A stretch of DNA of 64,000 nt, taken from assembly GCF_000420325.1 (NCBI RefSeq), contig NZ_ATUS01000001.1:1616463-1680462 (forward strand). Reading direction: 5' to 3'. Position numbers and translations under genes: made by a program. The notes under the pieces are model-generated. The model saw only the letters and a program-made list of their open reading frames with translations, did no database searches and was not told the DNA's origin. This DNA is from Spongiibacter tropicus DSM 19543. GTDB taxonomy: Bacteria > Pseudomonadota > Gammaproteobacteria > Pseudomonadales > Spongiibacteraceae. Of the stretch, positions 1-8,049 are shown one piece after another (position 1 is the first letter of the stretch; the number at the start of each line of letters is the position of its first letter).

Positions 1-82
1 AGTCGCGATAATTGATGTCAGCAGGCGCCGGATCAAATTGACCAAAATGCGGCTGGCCGTTGTCGCCAATCAGCTTTTCCAT
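1..82 (-). CDS. Partial CDS, N-terminus of an unrecognised protein
   Basis: Reading leftward from an ATG at 82, an open frame runs off the window edge and gives 27 codons starting MEKLIGDNGQPHFGQFD. A good ribosome site (GGAAGGAAA) sits just before the ATG. The gene is divergent from the phosphopantetheinyl transferase, so 83-326 should hold both promoters. The fragment is too short for a firm family call; it vaguely recalls the start of DUF2804-type proteins, which is memory only and not tested. Confidence 0.55.
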   Translation of the reverse strand, partial: MEKLIGDNGQPHFGQFDPAPADINYRD

Positions 83-326
83 ATCGATATTTTCCTTCCG
101 AACGGCTCAGTGCCAACACTGACGACAAGCACCGGCAAAGCAAACCTATTTCCGCCGACATTAAATGACAGCGGCAACCACTTTAGCCAGCCGTTAGCAA
201 GCATTCACTCTCAAAATCGCGACATTCGACGCATCAAGCCCTACAATGGCTGTTTTTACCCGGTGCGGGATCAAGGAAGACGTCACCGACGACCGCTTTG
301 AAACGATGAGTCGACAGGGTTCATTC

Positions 327-1040
327 ATGCTTGGCATTGAACAATTTATTCGACTGCAAACACCCCAGCCGCCGCTGGGGGAGACTCCGTGCTGCCTGGC
401 CGCAGACTTCGACGCCGCCTATTTCAACCCCGCCTTTTTTGACGCCTACGATATTCACTGCCCCGACAATATTGCCCGTGCCGCCAATAAACGGCAGGCG
501 GAGTATTTTGCCGGACGCTGGCTCGCGGCCAAAGTGATGGAAAACTTTGGCATTCGCAACTTCAAGCTCAGCGCCGATACCCGAGGCTGTCCGCAATGGC
601 CCGAGGGCTTGCTGGGCAGTCTCAGCCATGGCGACGACCATGTGCAGTGCTGCGTCGGCGAGCGCAAACACTTTCGCGCCATCGGCATCGACGTTCAGGC
701 ACCGATTACAGAAGACGCCGCCCGAAAACTGCAAATGCGCATTCTCTCCAGCGCAGAGCGCGATCTGCTGGCGCAGAGTGAGCTGCCACTGAACACCGCC
801 GTGGCCATGAGCTTTTCTGCCAAGGAGAGCATTTACAAGGCCATCTACCCGATTGTGCGGCGCTATTTTGGCTACCGCAGCGCCGAGCTGATCGCCATTG
901 ATGAGGCGCAGCAGTCGCTGCGTTTCCGGCTCGACGCCGAATTGACGGAATTGCCCGGCTGCCCGGCCGAAGTCAGCCTCAGTTACCACTGCCAGCCCGA
1001 ACGGTTGCGTACCACCTTGCTGCTGAAAACCGGCAGTTGA
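327..1040 (+). CDS. 4'-phosphopantetheinyl transferase, EntD/Sfp type
   Basis: Predicted to move the phosphopantetheine arm of CoA onto a serine of carrier proteins (acyl, peptidyl or polyketide). The 237-residue product has the family signatures in order: CPQWP (88-92), SLSH (98-101), the Mg-binding GIDVQ (120-124) and FSAKES (163-168), where the acidic residues bind metal. I chose the ATG at 327 because an AGGG lies about 8 bases ahead; in-frame ATGs at 246 and 306 have no such site. No synthase genes are in the window, so the target carrier protein is unknown; it may serve a distant NRPS/PKS or fatty-acid system. Confidence 0.88.
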   Translation: MLGIEQFIRLQTPQPPLGETPCCLAADFDAAYFNPAFFDAYDIHCPDNIARAANKRQAEYFAGRWLAAKVMENFGIRNFKLSADTRGCPQWPEGLLGSLSHGDDHVQCCVGERKHFRAIGIDVQAPITEDAARKLQMRILSSAERDLLAQSELPLNTAVAMSFSAKESIYKAIYPIVRRYFGYRSAELIAIDEAQQSLRFRLDAELTELPGCPAEVSLSYHCQPERLRTTLLLKTGS

Positions 1041-1099
1041 GCCAACACCGCGCTTGGCCGAGCATTTCTGACATCGTCGAGAATAAAGGAGCCCAGACC

Positions 1100-2260
1100 A
1101 TGCAGAACTTCCTCTTCCAGAGTTGTCCCCGCATCGTCAGCGAAGCCGGCGGCCTGCAACGCCTCGCCGACTTTTGCCGCCAACTGGGCATGAAACGTCC
1201 CTTTATCGTGACCGACCCCGGGCTCGCCCAACTCGGCCTGCTGCAGAATGTGCATCAGGCGCTGAACGATGGCGGCCTGCCCCACGCCAGTTACAGCGAG
1301 GTGGAAGCAGACCCCGCCGAACACATTGTCGAGGCCGCACTGGCCGCTGCCAAAGCCTGGGGAGCCGATGGCATTATTGGCTTCGGCGGCGGCAGCTCCA
1401 TGGATACCGCCAAACTGGTTGCACTGATGGCGGGCGGCGGCGAGCCTCTCAGCGCGCTCTACGGCGTGGACCAGGCCAAGGGACAGCGCCTGCCACTGGT
1501 TCTGATCCCCACCACCGCGGGCACCGGCTCGGAGGTCACCGCCGTAGCGATTGTCACCACTGGCGCCACCACCAAGATGGGCGTCGTCACCCCGCAACTG
1601 TTTGGCGATCTGGCCCTGCTGGATGCCGAACTGACCCTGGGCCTGCCCCCTGCGATTACTGCCATGACCGGTATCGACGCGATGGTTCATGCGATTGAGG
1701 CTTACACCAGCGCGATCAAAAAGAACCCCTACTCCGACATGCTGGCACGGGAAGCACTCAGGCTGCTGGCAAGCAATATTGAAACCGCCACCCACCGTGG
1801 CGATGACCGCGATGCCCGTCAGGCCATGCTGCTTGGTGCCTGTCTGGCCGGGCAGGCCTTTGCCAACGCCCCGGTCGCCGCCGTTCACGCGCTGGCCTAT
1901 CCGCTGGGCGGCCACTACCACTTGCCTCACGGACTAAGCAATTCACTGATGCTGCCCCATGTGCTTCGCTTCAACGCCGCCGAAGCCGCACCGCTGTATG
2001 CGGAGTTGGCCGAATTGCTGGTCGATCCACAGCGCCTGAGCGGCGACAGCGAAAGCCGCTGTGCGCAGTTTATCAGTGACATCGAGCAGTTAATCGCACG
2101 CCTTCAGCTACCCACAAAGCTGGCGAAACTGGATGTCCCCGAGGCGGACTTGCCGATGCTTGCCAGCGATGCAATGCTGCAACAGCGCCTGCTGGTCAAC
2201 AATCCGCGTCCGGTCAGCGAGGCCGACGCGCTGGCCCTTTACCGGGCCGCTTACGCTTGA
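1100..2260 (+). CDS. Iron-containing (group III) alcohol dehydrogenase
   Basis: NAD(P)-dependent interconversion of a primary or secondary alcohol with an aldehyde or ketone. The 386-residue product shows the dinucleotide loop GFGGGSSMDTAK (94-105), PTTAGTGSEVT (137-147), and the four Fe ligands expected of the FucO/AdhB fold: D193, H197, H263 and H277. The start is set by AAAGGAGCCC ahead of the ATG at 1100. It is followed by a thioesterase, an acetyltransferase and an aldehyde dehydrogenase on the same strand. Given the nearby BVMO and esterase, a hydroxy-acid or diol-type alcohol (the ChnD step of cyclic-ketone breakdown) is a reasonable but inferred substrate. Confidence 0.9.
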   Translation: MQNFLFQSCPRIVSEAGGLQRLADFCRQLGMKRPFIVTDPGLAQLGLLQNVHQALNDGGLPHASYSEVEADPAEHIVEAALAAAKAWGADGIIGFGGGSSMDTAKLVALMAGGGEPLSALYGVDQAKGQRLPLVLIPTTAGTGSEVTAVAIVTTGATTKMGVVTPQLFGDLALLDAELTLGLPPAITAMTGIDAMVHAIEAYTSAIKKNPYSDMLAREALRLLASNIETATHRGDDRDARQAMLLGACLAGQAFANAPVAAVHALAYPLGGHYHLPHGLSNSLMLPHVLRFNAAEAAPLYAELAELLVDPQRLSGDSESRCAQFISDIEQLIARLQLPTKLAKLDVPEADLPMLASDAMLQQRLLVNNPRPVSEADALALYRAAYA

Positions 2261-2309
2261 CGGCAAAGGCCGCATCGCCGCTGTCGCCTCGTCATCACAA
2301 GGAATAATC

Positions 2310-2759
2310 ATGTCTGAAGATGCCGCCCGCCAGCGGTCGCACTATCGCTGGTTCACCCCCATCACCACCCGCTGGCTGGACAACGATGTCTACGGTCACG
2401 CCAACAACGTCAATTACTACGCCTGGTTTGATACCACCGCCAACCGCTACCTTATTGAACATTGCGGGCTGGATATCCACCGCGGCCAGCAGATCGGCTA
2501 CATCGTGCACAGCGAGTGTTTCTACAAAAAAGCGGTCGCCTTTCCCGACCAGTTAGAGGGTGCGTTGCGGGTCAACCGGCTGGGCAACAGCTCGGTGGAA
2601 TACGGTCTGGCCATCTTCCGGCAGGGCGAGGAGGCGGCGGCTGCCCACGGCCGTTTTACCCACGTTTTTGTCGACCGCGACAGCGAGCGCCCGCAGGCAA
2701 TTGAGGGTGAGCTTCGCCGGGGCCTTGAGCAATTACTGGATGCTGACAGCCATGGCTGA
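2310..2759 (+). CDS. Acyl-CoA thioesterase, 4HBT hotdog family
   Basis: A 149-residue single-hotdog protein of the 4-hydroxybenzoyl-CoA thioesterase/YbgC type, expected to hydrolyse an acyl- or aroyl-CoA. The N-terminal region has the family pattern with an Asp before a GHANN turn and a following Tyr-rich helix (RWLDNDVYGHANNVNYYAWF, residues 22-41). The ATG at 2310 has a short GGAA site. The gene lies 49 bases after the iron alcohol dehydrogenase, and its stop overlaps the next gene's start, which suggests one transcript. The substrate cannot be told from sequence. Confidence 0.85.
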   Translation: MSEDAARQRSHYRWFTPITTRWLDNDVYGHANNVNYYAWFDTTANRYLIEHCGLDIHRGQQIGYIVHSECFYKKAVAFPDQLEGALRVNRLGNSSVEYGLAIFRQGEEAAAAHGRFTHVFVDRDSERPQAIEGELRRGLEQLLDADSHG

Positions 2760-3387
2760 CCCCCACTTTCGCCCCTGTCGTCCCGGTGATATCGACGCCG
2801 CCCTGCCAATGATTATCAGTTCCGGCCCCGAAGCCTTTGGCTATGTTTTTAATGACCAGCGCGAGGATCAACTCGCCGCCTTTCTGCGCCGGGCTTTTCA
2901 GGAAAAAGGCAGTGAATTCAGCTTTCAGCAGCATGTCGCCATCGACGTAGGCGGTGAGGTCATGGGCGTTGGCGCCCTGCGTTTTTCCCACCAGACAGCG
3001 GGCTTTTCACTTCGCGCACTGAGCCTGATGCTTCGCCACTACGGACTGATCGCGGGACTGCGCACAGCCATCCGCGGACTGCGCACTGAAGCCATCATCA
3101 AACCACCACCAAAGAACGTCGCCTATCTTTATCAATTGGGCGTACGTCCCGAGCAACGCGGACGCGGACTCGGCAGGGCACTGATTGCCCACCTGATTCA
3201 ACGCGCCGAGGACTTGGGCTACCTGCGGATTGGGCTGAGCGTATCGATCGAAAACCCCCGCGCCCAGACGCTGTATGAACAACTGGGGTTTACCGTCATC
3301 AGAGAGTACAGCAGCGCGTTGCGCAGCGATTTCGGTCACGTGCCCGGCCAACGCTATATGGAGCTGGACCTGAGCAATACCCGGTAG
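2752..3387 (+). CDS. GNAT-family N-acetyltransferase
   Basis: A 211-residue acetyl-CoA-dependent acyltransferase. The P-loop-like acetyl-CoA motif is RPEQRGRGLGRAL (about residue 130-142), followed by the usual NPRAQTLYEQLGF helix-strand near the C-terminus. The middle holds a hydrophobic stretch with repeated LR/GLR turns that is unusual for a plain GNAT. The start is taken at the ATG at 2752, which overlaps the thioesterase stop by 8 bases; another in-frame ATG lies at 2740. The acceptor is unknown, and its link to the catabolic genes is by position only. Confidence 0.8.
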   Translation: MADPHFRPCRPGDIDAALPMIISSGPEAFGYVFNDQREDQLAAFLRRAFQEKGSEFSFQQHVAIDVGGEVMGVGALRFSHQTAGFSLRALSLMLRHYGLIAGLRTAIRGLRTEAIIKPPPKNVAYLYQLGVRPEQRGRGLGRALIAHLIQRAEDLGYLRIGLSVSIENPRAQTLYEQLGFTVIREYSSALRSDFGHVPGQRYMELDLSNTR

Positions 3388-3398
3388 GAGGACAGATC

Positions 3399-4856
3399 AT
3401 GCAACTGCAACGTCAAAATCTTTTGCGTCGCGACAATTACATCGACGGTCAATGGCGCAGCGCCGCCAGCGATCAGCGCTTCAGTGTACTGAACCCCGCC
3501 ACCGGCGATACCCTCTGCGACGTGGCAGATGCCGGGGCGGAAGACACCCGTCTGGCCATTGCTGCCGCCGATCGCGCACTGCCCGCCTGGCGCAGTAAAA
3601 CCGCCAAAGAACGCGCCAATCTACTGCGCCGCTGGTTTGAACTGATCATGGCCAACCAGCGCGACCTGGCGCAGATACTCACTGCCGAACAGGGTAAAGT
3701 CCTCGCCGAAGCCGAAGGGGAAATCGCCTACGGTGCGAACTACGTGGAGTGGTTCGCCGAAGAAGCCAAGCGCATCGATGGCGATATTATTGCGCCGCCC
3801 AGCGGCGACAAAAGGCTGCTGGTGATAAAGCAGCCGGTCGGCGTCGTCGCGACCATTACGCCCTGGAACTTCCCCAACGCGATGATCGCCCGCAAGGTCG
3901 CCCCGGCGCTGGCTGCCGGCTGCTGTGTCGTCAGCAAGCCCGCGGCAGAAACCCCGCTCAGTGCGCTGGCTCTGGCGGTGCTGGCAGAGGAAGCCGGCAT
4001 CCCCGCAGGCGTATTCAACGTGGTCTGCGGCCAGGACGCCAGCGCCATTGGCGGTGAGATGACCGCCAACCCCACCGTGCGCAAACTCAGTTTTACCGGC
4101 TCAACCGCCGTCGGCAAACTGCTGATGGCCCAGTGCGCCGATACGGTCAAAAAGACCTCTATGGAGCTTGGCGGCAATGCGCCCTTTATTGTCTTTGACG
4201 ACGCCGACCTCGACGCCGCTGTCGACGGCGCGATGGCCTCCAAATACCGCAATGCCGGGCAGACCTGCGTGTGCAGCAATCGCATTCTGGTGCAGGACGG
4301 CATTTACGAGGCCTTCGCCGAGAAACTGACCGAAAAAGTCCGCGCGTTCACGCTCGGCAATGGCGCCGAATCGGCGACCACCATGGGGCCACTGATCACC
4401 CCCGTCGCCTGCGACAAGGTCCGCACACTGGTAGAAGATGCCTTGGAAAAAGGCGCCTCCGCGACCACCGGCGGTCAGCCTTCTGCTCTGGGCGAGCACT
4501 ATTACGAACCGACGGTACTGCGCGACGTCACCACCGAGATGCGGGTGTTCCGGGAGGAAATTTTCGGCCCGGTAGCGCCGCTGCTGCGCTTCTCCACAGA
4601 AGACGAGGCCGTGGCGATGGCTAACGATACCGAATTCGGTCTGGCCGCTTATTTCTACAGCCAGAACCTGGGTCGCATCTGGCGGGTGGGCGAAGCACTG
4701 GAATACGGCATCGTCGGCATCAATGAAGGCCTGATCTCCAATGAAATGGCCCCCTTCGGCGGTATCAAGGAATCCGGCAATGGCCGCGAAGGCTCCAAAT
4801 ACGGCATCGATGACTACATCGAAATCAAGTACCTGTGCCTGGGCGGTCTGCGCTGA
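3399..4856 (+). CDS. NAD(P)-dependent aldehyde dehydrogenase, succinate-semialdehyde dehydrogenase-like
   Basis: Oxidises an aldehyde to its acid. The 485-residue product has every catalytic landmark: N157 in TPWNFPN, K180, the cofactor loop FTGSTAVGK (232-240), general base E256 in MELGGN, and nucleophile C290 in [16 protein letters not shown] follows. The length and the CVCSNR context match GabD-type succinate or glutarate semialdehyde dehydrogenases. The ATG at 3399 is preceded by GGTAGGAGGACAG, a strong site. In this neighbourhood it could be the semialdehyde step (ChnE-like) after alcohol oxidation by the iron dehydrogenase. The gene symbol is withheld because the substrate is not certain. 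Confidence 0.9.
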   Translation: MQLQRQNLLRRDNYIDGQWRSAASDQRFSVLNPATGDTLCDVADAGAEDTRLAIAAADRALPAWRSKTAKERANLLRRWFELIMANQRDLAQILTAEQGKVLAEAEGEIAYGANYVEWFAEEAKRIDGDIIAPPSGDKRLLVIKQPVGVVATITPWNFPNAMIARKVAPALAAGCCVVSKPAAETPLSALALAVLAEEAGIPAGVFNVVCGQDASAIGGEMTANPTVRKLSFTGSTAVGKLLMAQCADTVKKTSMELGGNAPFIVFDDADLDAAVDGAMASKYRNAGQTCVCSNRILVQDGIYEAFAEKLTEKVRAFTLGNGAESATTMGPLITPVACDKVRTLVEDALEKGASATTGGQPSALGEHYYEPTVLRDVTTEMRVFREEIFGPVAPLLRFSTEDEAVAMANDTEFGLAAYFYSQNLGRIWRVGEALEYGIVGINEGLISNEMAPFGGIKESGNGREGSKYGIDDYIEIKYLCLGGLR

Positions 4857-4860
4857 GTGC

Positions 4861-5781
4861 TTAGGCCTTGTCCAGCGACGCGGCCACTTGCTCCACGACC
4901 CGACGCGCGGCGGGTAAGCCTTGCAGGTAGCTGCAAAATCCGTGGATCTGCCCCGCCTCGCAGTGATAAGCCACCGTATTTCCCGCCCGCGCCAAGGCCT
5001 CGGCAAAGGCCTGACCCTCGTCGCGCAGAGGGTCGCAGCCCGCCGTGATCAGCGTGGTTGGCGGCAAGCCTGCCAATTCAGCCCGCAGCGGCTGTGCATA
5101 GGGCGACTGGCGCTGCGACGCGGGCAAGTATTGCGCCCAAAACCAGCGCATCTGCTCCCGGCTCAGCAGATATCCCTCGGCAAATTCATGCATGGAATCA
5201 CTGTCGCAGGCCGCATCGATTGCCGGGTAGAGCAAACACTGCCGCGCGGGTTGCGGGCCACCGCGATCCCGGCACAGCAGACTGGTCGCCACCGCCAGAT
5301 TTCCCCCGGCACTGTCACCGGCCACCGCAATATTGTTGGTGTCGACGTCCAGCTCCACCGCCTGTGAGGCCAGCCACTGAAAAGCGCTGTAGGCATCTTC
5401 AGGGGCCGCCGGAAAGGGATGTTCCGGTGCCAAGCGATACGCCACCGACACCACCAGGGCACCAGCGGCGTTGCACAGCGCGCGGCAAATATTGTCGTGG
5501 GAGTCGAGATCGCAGAGGACAAAGCCACCGCCATGAAGAAACAACATCGCCGGACGCGCCGCGGCGGCCGCTTCCGGTGCATACAGGCGAAGGCGCAAGG
5601 GCTGGCCATCGCCACCGGCTATTGTTTCCTCCCAGACACGCCCCACCGCTTCGACTTTGCCCTGCGGCATTGTCATCGCCTGGCGAAGGGCCTCAATCGG
5701 AAGCTGGCTGAAATCGACCGCCGGCTGACGATTCATGGCCTCGAGCAGGCGCCGCGTTTCCGTATCCATCGTCGTGTTCAT
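4861..5781 (-). CDS. Alpha/beta hydrolase, HSL (GDSAG) esterase family
   Basis: An esterase or lactonase of the hormone-sensitive-lipase group, 306 residues. The oxyanion motif HGGG is at 83-86, the nucleophile S157 lies in GDSAGG, and D250 and H280 (GQIHGF) complete the triad. I place the start at the ATG at 5781 (GAGGG just upstream) rather than a TTG at 5802 inside the preceding gene. It follows the SDR at 5793-6611 almost without a gap, so the two are probably co-transcribed from the luxR-side promoter. Next to a Baeyer-Villiger monooxygenase, it is well placed to open the ester or lactone product. Confidence 0.9.
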   Translation of the reverse strand: MNTTMDTETRRLLEAMNRQPAVDFSQLPIEALRQAMTMPQGKVEAVGRVWEETIAGGDGQPLRLRLYAPEAAAAARPAMLFLHGGGFVLCDLDSHDNICRALCNAAGALVVSVAYRLAPEHPFPAAPEDAYSAFQWLASQAVELDVDTNNIAVAGDSAGGNLAVATSLLCRDRGGPQPARQCLLYPAIDAACDSDSMHEFAEGYLLSREQMRWFWAQYLPASQRQSPYAQPLRAELAGLPPTTLITAGCDPLRDEGQAFAEALARAGNTVAYHCEAGQIHGFCSYLQGLPAARRVVEQVAASLDKA

Positions 5782-5792
5782 GCGCCCTCGTT

Positions 5793-6611
5793 TTACTCGC
5801 AAATCGCCATTTGGAATTGTGGATTCTGGTCGTTTAGCAACTCCTCGGCACGGCGTCGATATTCCCCTTTGAAGTCATCGTGACTGAAGATCCAAAAGCG
5901 CTGCTGCTCAACGGCAGCCAACATCAGCGCGGCAAGCTGATCAGCGGGCATCCCCGCCGCGACACCGCTGCGCAGAAAATCATTCAGCTGCCCGGTGGCC
6001 GCGTCAGGATCGGATACACCCTGCATGATATTGCTCTGCACCTGCGCCGGGCAGGCGACGGATACGCCTATCTCGGCGCCCTGCTCCTGCAATTCATAGT
6101 GCAGCGTCTGGCTCAATGCCACCACCGCATGCTTGCTCACCGAGTAGGCCCCCATGCGCGGCGACGCCAGCAAGCCGGCCATCGAGGCCGTGTTAACGAT
6201 GTGAGCGGGGCCACCTTGGGCGAGCATTCGCGGGACAAACACTTGAATGCCGTGCAGCACCGACATCACGTTCACATCCATTACCCGCTGCCATTCTTCA
6301 TATGACGTTTCCCAGCACCGACCGCTGCGCAGCATACCGGCATTGTTAAACAGCAGTTCGACCTGCCCGAAACGCTGGTACGCCAGCTCTGCCAGCGCCG
6401 CAATAGACTCACGGCTGGCCACATCCACTGACTGACACAGCAGTTCGCCGCCAATACCGTTTAATTCACTTGCCAGCGATTCCAGACGCCCGGCATCCAG
6501 ATCGGCCGCCACTACATTCAGACCGCGCTGCGCACAGGCCATCGCCAGTGCCCGCCCGATACCGCTGCCCGCGCCGGTAATCACCGCCGTTTGGCCTGCT
6601 GCTAGTTCCAT
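5793..6611 (-). CDS. Short-chain dehydrogenase/reductase (classical SDR)
   Basis: NAD(P)-dependent alcohol/ketone oxidoreductase, 272 residues. It has TGAGSGIG at 12-19, NNAG, the catalytic Ser region (NTASMAG) and YSVSK. The ATG at 6611 has GAGGACAG ahead of it; the longer frame starting with TTG at 6647 has no ribosome site. The C-terminal tail, about 40 residues past the core, is longer than in FabG-like enzymes. It is divergent from luxR and leads the SDR-esterase pair, which fits the role of making the ketone that the BVMO oxidises. Confidence 0.87.
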   Translation of the reverse strand: MELAAGQTAVITGAGSGIGRALAMACAQRGLNVVAADLDAGRLESLASELNGIGGELLCQSVDVASRESIAALAELAYQRFGQVELLFNNAGMLRSGRCWETSYEEWQRVMDVNVMSVLHGIQVFVPRMLAQGGPAHIVNTASMAGLLASPRMGAYSVSKHAVVALSQTLHYELQEQGAEIGVSVACPAQVQSNIMQGVSDPDAATGQLNDFLRSGVAAGMPADQLAALMLAAVEQQRFWIFSHDDFKGEYRRRAEELLNDQNPQFQMAICE

Positions 6612-6676
6612 GACTGTCCTCGTTGCTTTGCTGTTATGTGATGACAAGAATGTGCGCCAGACCGCTCACGGGACAT

Positions 6677-6719
6677 CGTTGATATGGACTAATCAACGGT
6701 TTTTTCCTCGGGGTATACT
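6677..6719 (+). promoter_or_regulatory. Dyad operator and -10 box in the luxR/SDR divergent promoter
   Basis: A perfect 7-bp inverted repeat, CGTTGAT-N8-ATCAACG, spans 6677-6698. A -10-like TATACT sits at 6714-6719, 36 bases after the first G of GTTGAT. The same GTTGATnTGGAC block recurs before the BVMO gene with the same 36-base offset. It is likely a binding site of the LuxR-type protein encoded next to it, placed over the -35 region. Confidence 0.6.
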
Positions 6720-6791
6720 GCCGGGAGCTCGGATGGAATACTTGTCCCGACAGGCTGCCATAACAACACTAACCGCCAGTTTGAGCTTACT

Positions 6792-7952
6792 ATGACGCCC
6801 GGTCCTCACCAGTCAGACAGCGATATTCTCGACGCGATGGTCGACAGCATTTACGCGGGTATCGACGAGCAACCGCTGTGGCAAACCCTGCTGGACCAGC
6901 TCTGCCAGACGCTGACAGCGGATATCAGTTTTCTCATTCTGCGCAAGCCGGTGCCCGGCGACACCGGCCTGTTGCTGAGCCACGGGCTGCCGCCGCATAT
7001 TTCCCAGTCACCCGCCAATATCTACAGCGAAGGGCTGTATGCCCTCGACCCCTTCGTCAACCTGCCAGAAGGGCAAGTGATGTCGCTGGACGAGCTGATC
7101 GCCGGCGACAGCCTGCAACGCAGCGAGTTTTACCAGAGCTGTATGAAACCTTACGGTATAGAGCATATTCTCGGCGCCGACCTGCGCCTGCCAGAGGGCC
7201 TGAACGCCAGCCTTCGCCTGACCCGCAGTGACGAGCAAGGCAGCTTTGAACCGGCACAGCGTGCGCTGCTGCAACGGCTGTTGCCGCACCTGCGACGCGC
7301 CATCGGCCTCTTTGCACGCCTGCAGCGCATTGAGAGCGAGCGCTCACTGATGGAGCAGACCGTCTCCCAGTTGTCGCTGGGCAGCGTGCTGCTGGACGAG
7401 CAGCGCAATGTGCTGCACAGCAACCGCGCCGCGCAAAATATCGCGCTGGAGAATCCGGACATTCTCCACCTCGGTGAGCAACTGTCGATCAAGGTCGACC
7501 ATCTTGCCGCGCGCTTCCGGCAGTTACTGGAGCGCGCTATCGCCGCCCATCACAGTGCTGAAACCGATGTGGTACAAGCCTTGTCGCTGGGCCGCAGCGA
7601 GCAACAGTTACCACTGAATCTGGTGCTTCGCCCACTGCCGCCCGGCAGCTCTATCGACGGCCAGGCACTGCCTGCCGTCGCGGTATTTATCAGTGACCCG
7701 GAATACAAATCCCCGGCTCCGGTAGATGTTCTCCAGCAGCTTTATGGCCTTACCCCCGCCGAATCCCGGCTGGCGACGGCATTGGCCGACGGCCTGAGTC
7801 TGGACGCCGCCAGTGAGATGCTGCACATCAGCCGCAATACCGCCCGCGCTCACCTGCGAGCTATTTTCGCCAAGACCGGCGTCACCCAGCAGACCATGCT
7901 GGTCAGCCTTCTGCTGAAGAGCGTCGCGGCCGCCACCGCCAAACTTCCCTGA
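6792..7952 (+). CDS. LuxR-family transcriptional regulator
   Basis: A 386-residue DNA-binding regulator. The last 75 residues hold a LuxR/GerE helix-turn-helix (LTPAESRLATALADG, then SRNTARAHLRAIFAKTG). The N-terminal 300 residues look like a ligand-sensing or PAS-like region, with no receiver Asp and no autoinducer-binding signature that I recognise. This architecture is common in activators beside catabolic genes in marine gammaproteobacteria and actinobacteria. It is flanked by the SDR-esterase pair and by the BVMO-SDR pair; paired upstream sites suggest it controls itself and both pairs. The inducer is unknown. Confidence 0.85.
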   Translation: MTPGPHQSDSDILDAMVDSIYAGIDEQPLWQTLLDQLCQTLTADISFLILRKPVPGDTGLLLSHGLPPHISQSPANIYSEGLYALDPFVNLPEGQVMSLDELIAGDSLQRSEFYQSCMKPYGIEHILGADLRLPEGLNASLRLTRSDEQGSFEPAQRALLQRLLPHLRRAIGLFARLQRIESERSLMEQTVSQLSLGSVLLDEQRNVLHSNRAAQNIALENPDILHLGEQLSIKVDHLAARFRQLLERAIAAHHSAETDVVQALSLGRSEQQLPLNLVLRPLPPGSSIDGQALPAVAVFISDPEYKSPAPVDVLQQLYGLTPAESRLATALADGLSLDAASEMLHISRNTARAHLRAIFAKTGVTQQTMLVSLLLKSVAAATAKLP

Positions 7953-7971
7953 TCGACGGTCACGCAAAATA

Positions 7972-8013
7972 GTTGATCTGGACGATTTCGGCTTGCCCCC
8001 GCCCTCCTAGCAT
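7972..8013 (+). promoter_or_regulatory. Putative LuxR-protein site and -10 box before the BVMO gene
   Basis: GTTGATCTGGACGATT begins at 7972. It matches the luxR-side site at GTTGATnTGGAC, while the right half-site is degenerate. A -10-like TAGCAT lies at 8008-8013, again 36 bases after the G of GTTGAT. The shared block and equal spacing make a common regulator likely. Confidence 0.5.
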
Positions 8014-8049
8014 GGGCTCATCAACACAGCGCTCATCCAAGGTGAAGGC

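Noticed and set aside
4101-5006. A 301-codon minus-strand frame over the aldehyde dehydrogenase
   Set aside because: The sense strand has complete ALDH catalytic motifs; this frame has no recognisable domain and no ribosome site.
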